From Fusobacterium sp. (GTDB lineage: Bacteria > Fusobacteriota > Fusobacteriia > Fusobacteriales > Fusobacteriaceae), in NCBI RefSeq assembly GCF_032477075.1, contig NZ_JAWDXO010000001.1, positions 186,001-250,000 on the forward strand: a DNA stretch of 64,000 bases. Reading direction: 5' to 3'. Shown in pieces: positions 57,975 to 64,000 of this stretch. The translations under genes and the position numbers were made by a program. The first letter of the stretch is position 1, and the number at the start of each line of letters is the position of its first letter. The notes under the pieces were generated by a model. That model saw only the letters and a program-made list of their open reading frames with translations. It did no database searches and was not told where the DNA came from.

Positions 57975-60566
57975 CTATTTTTTACTTTTGATATGGCTTT
58001 GAGCAGCAGCTACAGTTGCTACTAATACTCTAAATGGAGAACAACTTACATAGTCAAGTCCAGTTTCTTCAAAGAAATTAATACTCTTAGGATCTCCACC
58101 ATGTTCACCACAGATACCTATTTCAAGTTCAGGATTAGCTTTTTTACCTAGCTCTACACCAAGCTTCACAAGCTTTCCAACTCCTCTTACATCTATAGAA
58201 GCAAATGGTTCAAGTTTGAAAATTCCATGTTCATGATATTCATCCATAAATTTAACAGAGTCATCCCTAGAAAGTCCCATTGTAGTTTGAGTAAGGTCGT
58301 TAGTTCCAAATGAGAAAAATTCAGCTTCACCAGCTATTTCATCTGCAAGAAGACAAGCTCTCGGAGTTTCCATCATTGTTCCTATTTTATATTCTACTTT
58401 CATACCTTGCTCTTCAAAAACTTTATCTATTTCAGTTTTAATATTACCTTTAACAAATTTAAGTTCTCCAACACCAATAATAAGAGGAATCATAATTTCT
58501 GGTTTAACTTTTATTCCCTCTTTTTCACATTGAATAGCAGCTTCAATTATAGCTCTAGCTTGAGTATTATAGATTTCAGGGTAAGTAACAGCAAGTCTGC
58601 ATCCTCTGTGTCCTAGCATTGGATTTTCATCCTTCATATTTCTTATCCTTCTTTCAATTTCTATTAGAGGAAGATTTAATATTTCAGCCATTTTTTCTTT
58701 ATCTTTTGATTCTTTTGGTAAAAATTCGTGCAGAGGTGGATCAAGAAGTCTAACAATTACTATTTCATCCCCAACTATTTTGAAGATGTTATAGAAATCT
58801 TCTCTTTGCATTTCAAGCATTTTTTTCAAAGCTTCTGCTCTTTCTTCAGGATTATCACTCATAATCATTCCTCTGATAGTCCATATTTTATCTTTTTGGA
58901 AGAACATATGTTCAGTTCTGCAAAGTCCAATTCCTTCTGCTCCAAAACCTTTTCCAAGAAAAGCATCAGCAGGAGTGTCAGCATTCATTCTTACACCCAT
59001 TCTTTTTATTTCTTTACACCAAGAAACAAATTTTTTAAGGTTATCATCAAATTGTGGTTCAGTAAGCTTTACTTTACCTAAGAAAATTTCACCAGTGTAT
59101 CCGCTTATAGATATGAAATCTCCTTCTTTAACTGTGTAACCACCAATATACATTTCTCTTTTTATATCATTGATTTGTATCTCTCCACAACCAGTAACAC
59201 AACATTTACCCATACCTCTTGCTACAACTGCTCCATGTGATGTAGCTCCACCTTTTACAGTTACAATTCCTTGAGCAAGACTAATTCCTTTGATATCTTC
59301 TGGAGAAGTTTCTTCCCTTACAAGGATAGAAAGAGCTCTAGTTTCAACTCTTTCAGAAGCAAACATTACTCTTCCTATTGCAACTCCAGCTGATCCAGGA
59401 AGTCCTTTTCCAAGAAGAACAGCAGTTTTAGTAGCCTCTGGATCAAAGTTTCCATGTAATAGTTGAGGGAGTACATTAGGATCTACTTTCATTATAGCTT
59501 CTTCTTTAGTAACAATTCCTTCATTAACCATATCAACAGCAATTTTTACTGCTGCATAAGGACTTCTTTTACCATTTCTTGTTTGAAGAAGATATAGTTT
59601 ACCATTTTCAATAGTGAATTCAATATCTTGCATATCTTTATTATGATCTTCAAGAATTTTAGCAAGTTTAATAAATTGATCATAAATTTTAGGAAGCTGT
59701 TCTTTCAATTTAGATATAGGTTCAGGAGTTCTTATACCAGCAACAATATCCTCTCCTTGAGCTTTTAATAGGTATTCTCCAAATACTTCATTTTCTCCAT
59801 TAGAAGGATTTCTAGAAAAAGCAACACCTGTACCAGATATTTCATTAAGGTTACCAAATACCATTTCCTGAATTACAACAGCAGTACCCATTGAATCATC
59901 TATACCATTTATTTTTCTATAAAGAATTGCTCTATCATTTTCCCAAGAATTAAATATAGCATTTACAGCCATAAACAATTGATCTTTTGGTGATTCAGGG
60001 AAATCCTTTCCAGTTTCTTTTTTGTATAATTCCTTAGAGGCCTTAATTACCATTTTATATGTTTCTATTTTATCTTCATCTTTTTTTTCAGCAAAAAGTT
60101 GTTCTTTTAATTTGAAGAAGTGCTCTTTTTCTATTCCCATTACTATTTCAGAGAACATTTGAATAAATCTACAATATAATTCATAAACAAAAACTTTATC
60201 TTTAAATATAGTTATCATCTTCTCTGCTGTATTATCATTCATTCCAAGATTTAATATAGTATCCATCATACCTGGCATAGAAACAGGAGCACCTGATCTG
60301 ACAGATACCAATAGAGGATTTTCACCTTCAAATCTTTTTCCAGTTATTTCTTGTAAATATTCTAATTTTTCTAAAATTTCACTTTCTAATTCTTTTGTTA
60401 TCTTTTTTCCATCTTTAAAAAATTCTTTACATGCAGTAGTAGAAACAATAATACCTTCTGGTATAGGAAGTCCTATTTTTTTCATTTCAGAAAGGTTAGC
60501 TCCCTTTCCTCCTAATATGTTTGTTAAATCTTTGCCACCTTCATTAAATGCATAAACTTTTTTCAT
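57975..60566 (-). CDS. ppdK: Pyruvate, phosphate dikinase
   Basis: The enzyme interconverts pyruvate, ATP and phosphate with PEP, AMP and PPi. The phosphorylated His444 lies in GGATSHGAVVARG, the ATP-grasp domain has VSVRSGAPVSMPGMMDT, and the PEP domain ends with CSPFRV containing Cys842. The length of 863 residues is normal. The gene starts nine bases after the CcpN-like gene. No PDRP-type regulatory kinase gene is next to it. Confidence 0.96.
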   Translation of the reverse strand: MKKVYAFNEGGKDLTNILGGKGANLSEMKKIGLPIPEGIIVSTTACKEFFKDGKKITKELESEILEKLEYLQEITGKRFEGENPLLVSVRSGAPVSMPGMMDTILNLGMNDNTAEKMITIFKDKVFVYELYCRFIQMFSEIVMGIEKEHFFKLKEQLFAEKKDEDKIETYKMVIKASKELYKKETGKDFPESPKDQLFMAVNAIFNSWENDRAILYRKINGIDDSMGTAVVIQEMVFGNLNEISGTGVAFSRNPSNGENEVFGEYLLKAQGEDIVAGIRTPEPISKLKEQLPKIYDQFIKLAKILEDHNKDMQDIEFTIENGKLYLLQTRNGKRSPYAAVKIAVDMVNEGIVTKEEAIMKVDPNVLPQLLHGNFDPEATKTAVLLGKGLPGSAGVAIGRVMFASERVETRALSILVREETSPEDIKGISLAQGIVTVKGGATSHGAVVARGMGKCCVTGCGEIQINDIKREMYIGGYTVKEGDFISISGYTGEIFLGKVKLTEPQFDDNLKKFVSWCKEIKRMGVRMNADTPADAFLGKGFGAEGIGLCRTEHMFFQKDKIWTIRGMIMSDNPEERAEALKKMLEMQREDFYNIFKIVGDEIVIVRLLDPPLHEFLPKESKDKEKMAEILNLPLIEIERRIRNMKDENPMLGHRGCRLAVTYPEIYNTQARAIIEAAIQCEKEGIKVKPEIMIPLIIGVGELKFVKGNIKTEIDKVFEEQGMKVEYKIGTMMETPRACLLADEIAGEAEFFSFGTNDLTQTTMGLSRDDSVKFMDEYHEHGIFKLEPFASIDVRGVGKLVKLGVELGKKANPELEIGICGEHGGDPKSINFFEETGLDYVSCSPFRVLVATVAAAQSHIKSKK

Positions 60567-60575
60567 TTTTCCTCC

Positions 60576-61181
60576 TTAATTCTTAGATAAAGTTTCCATG
60601 AATAATTTTGTTATATTAGTTTTAGTCAAACGTCCCACCGTATGATAGATTTTTTTACCACCTTTTTCTTCGATTCTAACTACAGGAAGTGAGTCTATTT
60701 GGTGTTTAATGAGTTTTTTTACACTTTCAAGAATTGTTTCATTTTCTTCAGCATAAATTATGTTAGGCATTCTGGTCATTATGATATTTATTGGAATTTT
60801 TTCTATATCAGTTCTTCCAATAGCTATTTTTAAAAGATCTTTTCTAGAAACAACTCCTACTAATGAATCTTGTTCAGTTATAAAAATAGTTCCTACATCT
60901 TTAGAGAATATATTAAGTATAGTTTCATAAACTGAAAGATTAGTGTCAACAGTAATAGAAGGTCCCATGATATCCTTTACTTTTTCAGAATCTTTTTTTT
61001 CAATGTAGCTGTATCCAATTTTAGGTTTAGATTCTAATATTTTCATTCTTGTAAGTATGGAAAAATCAGTTCTTAAAGCTGATCTTGTAAGATATAATCT
61101 TTCTCCAATCTCTTTTCCTGTAATAGGTTGATATTTTTTTACAATATCTATAATTTCTTTCTGTCTTTCGGTTAATATCAA
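60576..61181 (-). CDS. CcpN-like repressor with HTH and two CBS domains
   Basis: The N-terminal winged helix (TGKEIGERLYLTRSALRTDF) is followed by two CBS domains (about residues 72-120 and 135-195, with VGVVSRKDLLKIAIG and VGRLTKTNITKL). This is the CcpN layout: a repressor of gluconeogenic genes responding to adenine nucleotides. It lies directly upstream of ppdK and fbp, which it probably controls. Two similar palindromes upstream (61200-61213 and 61289-61302) may be its own operators. Confidence 0.9.
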   Translation of the reverse strand: MILTERQKEIIDIVKKYQPITGKEIGERLYLTRSALRTDFSILTRMKILESKPKIGYSYIEKKDSEKVKDIMGPSITVDTNLSVYETILNIFSKDVGTIFITEQDSLVGVVSRKDLLKIAIGRTDIEKIPINIIMTRMPNIIYAEENETILESVKKLIKHQIDSLPVVRIEEKGGKKIYHTVGRLTKTNITKLFMETLSKN

Positions 61182-61199
61182 ATTTTTTCCTCCTTTTAT

Positions 61200-61302
61200 A
61201 TAGTGTTCACTATTTAAAAGTGCAATTAATAATATTTGTTGTTAATATTATATTTACCACAGTTTTAAAAATATTTCAACTCTTTTTTATTGTGCACACT
61301 AT
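61200..61302. promoter_or_regulatory. Two CcpN-type palindromes upstream of the gluconeogenic operon
   Basis: ATAGTGTTCACTAT (61200-61213) and ATTGTGCACACTAT (61289-61302; ATAGTGTGCACAAT on the other strand) match each other at 12 of 14 positions and are palindromic. They bracket the probable promoter of the repressor-ppdK-fbp operon, the first lying just before its ribosome binding site. Confidence 0.6.
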
Positions 61303-61324
61303 AAAAAATACAAAAAATAAAAAA

Positions 61325-61358
61325 CAGAAAGACATATGATATAGTCAAAGTCTCTCTG
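61325..61358 (-). terminator. Intrinsic terminator after the phosphodiesterase gene
   Basis: CAGAAAGAC (61325-61333) pairs with GTCTCTCTG (61350-61358) with one mismatch, and on the minus strand a T-rich tract follows. Confidence 0.7.
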
Positions 61359-61391
61359 TTATTAACTCTGTTAAATCTTGTTTAACAAAAA

Positions 61392-61934
61392 TCATAATTT
61401 TAATTTTTTTATAATTTTTTCTTCAAGATTTTTTATAATAAAATAATCATTGTGAAAAATGCCATAACTATTTTCAAAATTTTCTTTAGGCAAAGATATA
61501 GAGCCAGGATTTAAAAATATTTTTTCATCTGTTTTTTCTACTATTGGAATATGGAAATGACCATATAAAAGTATATCTCCATCCTCCATAGGTAGAGGAT
61601 TATCTTTATTAAAAATGTGTCCGTGTGTCATTATTATCTTTTTGTTATTCCAAAATAAAATATTATAATCACTCATGATAGGATAATTAAGTACCATTTG
61701 ATCCACTTCACTATCACAGTTTCCTCTGACAGCAATTATTTTTTCCTTATATTTATTTAATATTTCTATTACTTCCTTAGGTGAATAATCTCTGGGAAGA
61801 GGATTTCTAGGGCCATGATAAAGCTCATCTCCAAGGATAAGTATTTTATCACATTGTTCTCTTTCAAATATTTTCATAACTTTTTTTAAATAATATAATG
61901 ATCCATGAATATCTGATATAACAAATAGTTTCAT
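61392..61934 (-). CDS. YfcE/MJ0936-type metallophosphoesterase
   Basis: The 180-residue protein has the metallophosphoesterase motifs VISDIHGSLYYL, ILGDELYHGPRN, VRGNCDSE, MTHGH and YGHFHIPI. YfcE-type enzymes hydrolyse phosphodiesters in vitro with Mn2+; the physiological substrate is unclear. It is the last gene of the operon that includes nadD. AAAGGAG precedes the ATG. Confidence 0.93.
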   Translation of the reverse strand: MKLFVISDIHGSLYYLKKVMKIFEREQCDKILILGDELYHGPRNPLPRDYSPKEVIEILNKYKEKIIAVRGNCDSEVDQMVLNYPIMSDYNILFWNNKKIIMTHGHIFNKDNPLPMEDGDILLYGHFHIPIVEKTDEKIFLNPGSISLPKENFENSYGIFHNDYFIIKNLEEKIIKKLKL

Positions 61935-61956
61935 TATTCTCCTTTCAAGATAAAAA

Positions 61957-62523
61957 TTATTTGTATAGATTATTTTTTTCTATGATTTTTTTAACTTTTT
62001 TAGGAACAAGATTAGTAATATCTATTTTATTTTTAATTTTTTCTCTTATTTCAGTAGAAGAAACATTAAAAAAAGGACTTTCAAGGTAAATCATATTTTC
62101 ATGCTGAATTTCTCCAATGTATCCTTTTCTCCTAAGAACAACAACTTTACTTAATTGAAGTATTTCTTCATAATTTTTCCATTCTTTAAAATGATAAGCA
62201 GAATCTTCTCCTATTATTTCATAAAAATCGTTTTTTTTACCATATATTTTTATGATTTTTTTTAAAGTATTTATTGTATATGAAATTTTGTCTTTATCAG
62301 TTTCAATATCTGAAACTTCTACATTATGAAGATTTTCAAAAGCTGCTTTGCACATTTCAATTCTTAACGCGCCCAGTTCTAAATTATCAGCCTTATGTGA
62401 TGGTCTACCAACAGGGATAACAATTATTTTATCAAGCTTTAATTCATTAAGAACATATTTTACTATATTCAGATGTCCATTGTGAACAGGATTGAAACTA
62501 CCACCATATATACCTATCTTCAC
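61957..62523 (-). CDS. nadD: Nicotinate-mononucleotide adenylyltransferase
   Basis: The enzyme makes deamido-NAD from nicotinate mononucleotide and ATP. The nucleotidyltransferase motif is GGSFNPVHNGHL (residues 6-17), with VPVGRPSHK and the late NVSSTEIREKI signature. It is 188 residues long and overlaps the upstream PTS IIA-like gene by four bases. Confidence 0.95.
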   Translation of the reverse strand: MKIGIYGGSFNPVHNGHLNIVKYVLNELKLDKIIVIPVGRPSHKADNLELGALRIEMCKAAFENLHNVEVSDIETDKDKISYTINTLKKIIKIYGKKNDFYEIIGEDSAYHFKEWKNYEEILQLSKVVVLRRKGYIGEIQHENMIYLESPFFNVSSTEIREKIKNKIDITNLVPKKVKKIIEKNNLYK

Positions 62524-62972
62524 TTTTTTAACTCCGCTAATATACCAATAAGCTCTTGCTTATCAACAGCTTCAAAAATAGATGTTCTAGTTTTAGGATT
62601 TCTAAAAGCTCTGACTAAATCAGAAACAAGAGTTAAATACTCTTTTGCAGATGTTTTTGGTGCTCCAACTAGAACTACAAGTTTTACATTTTCTCCATCA
62701 AGAGAATGGAAGTCTATACTTTCTTTTAAAAGTCCTATTGCAACTACTATTTTTTTTATATTTTCACATCTAGCATGGGGTAAAGCTATTCCCATACCTA
62801 TTCCTGTACTTCCTATTTTTTCTCTAGATAAAATATTATCATAGAAATTAGTTTCGTTATCTAAAATATCAGTATTTTTCCTAATGAGCTCTACTAATAT
62901 TTGTAATATTTCTTCTTTTGAATGTTTCCCTTCTATTGTAGTTATGAGTTTATTGTTGAAGTACTCTAACAT
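62520..62972 (-). CDS. PTS EIIA-like protein (fructose/mannitol type)
   Basis: The 150-residue protein matches fructose-type EIIA domains with His66 in GIGIALPHARCE as the phosphorylation site and VVLVGAPKTSAKEYL downstream. It has no IIB or IIC partner here and may be a regulatory EIIA similar to PtsN. It overlaps nadD at the ATGA and follows an unknown gene by 12 bases. Confidence 0.9.
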   Translation of the reverse strand: MLEYFNNKLITTIEGKHSKEEILQILVELIRKNTDILDNETNFYDNILSREKIGSTGIGMGIALPHARCENIKKIVVAIGLLKESIDFHSLDGENVKLVVLVGAPKTSAKEYLTLVSDLVRAFRNPKTRTSIFEAVDKQELIGILAELKK

Positions 62973-62984
62973 TATTTTTCCCCC

Positions 62985-63794
62985 TTATAAAAAAGCTGCT
63001 GTTAATTTCTTGGTAGTTTCATCTAAGGCAGTTAAATTTTTCATCATTCTAATTTCATCAACTATTTTTGATAAAAATTTATCAAAATTTTTAAAATTAT
63101 ACATTTCTAATGCTTTTAGTGTAGAAAAGATTTCAAGACCTTCCCTACTTTCTGAAAGTTCTTTATTAGATAATATATTTTCTTTTAGTTTTTCAAGGCT
63201 GATAATATTGCTATGTTGACAATTTTCATAGAAATAGAAATTATCTCTATATTTAGTAATAAAACAAATCAAAAGGAAAAATACATTTTCTTCATATTCT
63301 TTATTTTCAAAAAGTTTTTTGAAAGAAAGAATTAAAAGAGCCTTTAAACTTTTCATATCGCCTAAAAAACTAAACTCTAAAATTATTTTATAAAATTCTT
63401 CTCTATCTCTTAAAAAAAGTTCTTTTCCATATTTTTTAGAAAAATCAAGATTTCCATTACATAGTGTTTTTATTAGTTTTTCTTTAAGTTTTGGTATTTT
63501 TATATTTGAAAGTCTAGAAATATTGCTTATTTTCTCTCTTTCTTTTAAATCAGAAAAATTAATTATAGAATCAGCTAGATAATCAAAATCATTAGAAAAA
63601 GCAAATATTGGAAGAATAAAATTTAATTCATTTCTTTTAATTATCCCATCACTACTTAATGTAAAGTATGTTCTTTTATTTAATACTTCTGCAAAAAATG
63701 AGAGCGTTTTTATTTTTCCATTTGTTTCAAGCATATGAATTATCTCTTTTTTATTTTTTTCTTTTATTATTGTAAATATTTTATCATTACTCAT
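62985..63794 (-). CDS. Uncharacterised 269-residue helical protein
   Basis: I do not recognise this protein. It is rich in Lys, Glu, Phe and Leu, with no signal peptide or transmembrane helix, and reads as an all-helical repeat-like fold (LKEKLIKTLCNGNLDFSKKY, then FYKIILEFSFLGDMKSLKAL). It overlaps the end of lpxK by eight bases and precedes the PTS IIA-like gene, so it is an operon member. Such TPR/HEAT-like proteins in Fusobacteria have no known role. Confidence 0.75.
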   Translation of the reverse strand: MSNDKIFTIIKEKNKKEIIHMLETNGKIKTLSFFAEVLNKRTYFTLSSDGIIKRNELNFILPIFAFSNDFDYLADSIINFSDLKEREKISNISRLSNIKIPKLKEKLIKTLCNGNLDFSKKYGKELFLRDREEFYKIILEFSFLGDMKSLKALLILSFKKLFENKEYEENVFFLLICFITKYRDNFYFYENCQHSNIISLEKLKENILSNKELSESREGLEIFSTLKALEMYNFKNFDKFLSKIVDEIRMMKNLTALDETTKKLTAAFL

Positions 63795-64000
63795 TATCTA
63801 TTTTTCCTCCAATATCTTTGAGACTGTTATCCTCTAAAACTGTAAATTCTATTTTTAATACAAAAAGATTTTCAATATTTAAATCTCTAGGAAGTTTCAC
63901 AAGATCTTTTTCAGTTGTTATAATAAAAGATGCTTGCATACTGTCTGCTCTTTTTTGGATAAGTTCGATATCTCTTTTTTTAAAATTATGATGGTCCATA
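63787..64000 (-). CDS. lpxK: Tetraacyldisaccharide 4'-kinase, C-terminal part (partial)
   Basis: The visible 70 residues (DHHNFKKRDIELIQ, then SFIITTEKDLVKLPRDL) match the end of LpxK, which phosphorylates the lipid A precursor at the inner membrane. The conserved DHHxF motif and TTEKDxVKL are both present. The gene begins beyond the right end of the window; the first in-frame ATG seen at 63999 is internal. Confidence 0.85.
   Translation of the reverse strand, partial: MDHHNFKKRDIELIQKRADSMQASFIITTEKDLVKLPRDLNIENLFVLKIEFTVLEDNSLKDIGGKIDNE

Overview
The window is AT-rich (roughly 30% G+C by eye) and reads like a chromosome segment of a Fusobacterium, most likely the F. varium / F. ulcerans / F. 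mortiferum group. It combines Gram-negative envelope genes (TonB-dependent receptor, FadL-type porin, the end of lpxK) with anaerobic amino-acid fermentation (hut genes, several peptidase/amidohydrolase and Na+-coupled transporter sets), a class III fructose bisphosphatase and pyruvate phosphate dikinase. The species assignment is inference; no rRNA, tRNA, CRISPR, IS element or phage gene was seen.

Layout. 1-4.5 kb: DUF421/DUF3290 membrane pair, a SUKH protein, a repeat-rich lipoprotein and two small lysine-rich proteins. 4.5-10.4 kb: a three-gene nitrogenase-like cluster (NifH-like plus two component-1-like subunits) divergent from a TonB-dependent receptor. 10.5-14.8 kb: ROK repressor divergent from an AbgT transporter and an M20 amidohydrolase. 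14.8-16.3 kb: four tandem copies of a tiny lysine-rich gene, made by repeated duplication of a unit that carried the tail of the amidohydrolase gene. 16.6-21.2 kb: GntR regulator, TAXI-TRAP transporter and 2-hydroxyacid dehydrogenase. 21.6-27.8 kb: histidine utilisation operon (transporter, hutH, hutU, hutI) with a frameshift at the 3' end of hutI. 28-31.1 kb: phosphatase, PPOX-fold proteins, YafY-type regulator and an N-terminally truncated RidA. 31.3-38 kb: sigma-54 activator, N-acyl-D-amino-acid deacylase and D-cysteine-desulfhydrase-like enzyme, divergent from an NhaC-type transporter with a near-perfect sigma-54 promoter. 38-42.8 kb: gamma-glutamyltransferase, transporter and peptide-binding lipoprotein behind a leader with a 19-codon reading frame and a terminator. 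42.8-46.8 kb: DUF554, HAD phosphatase, small periplasmic protein and a two-component system. 47.3-51.3 kb: regulator, GltS symporter and M20 hydrolase. 51.5-54 kb: Crp-family regulator, thioredoxin, hydroxyacid dehydrogenase. 53.9-55.9 kb: FadL porin and TetR regulator. 56-61.2 kb: a gluconeogenic operon (CcpN-like repressor, ppdK, class III fbp). 61.4-64 kb: phosphodiesterase, nadD, PTS IIA-like protein, an unknown protein and the end of lpxK.

How it fits together. Most gene sets pair a Na+-linked or TRAP transporter with the enzymes that break down its substrate and with a local regulator, as expected for a bacterium living on peptides and amino acids. The least explained parts are the nitrogenase-like cluster with its TonB receptor, the leader-peptide attenuator before the gamma-glutamyltransferase operon, the sigma-54-controlled D-amino-acid cluster, and the tandem micro-gene array. 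Several small decay events (hutI, RidA, a Fis-type HTH fragment, a possible flavin-reductase remnant) show recent gene erosion.
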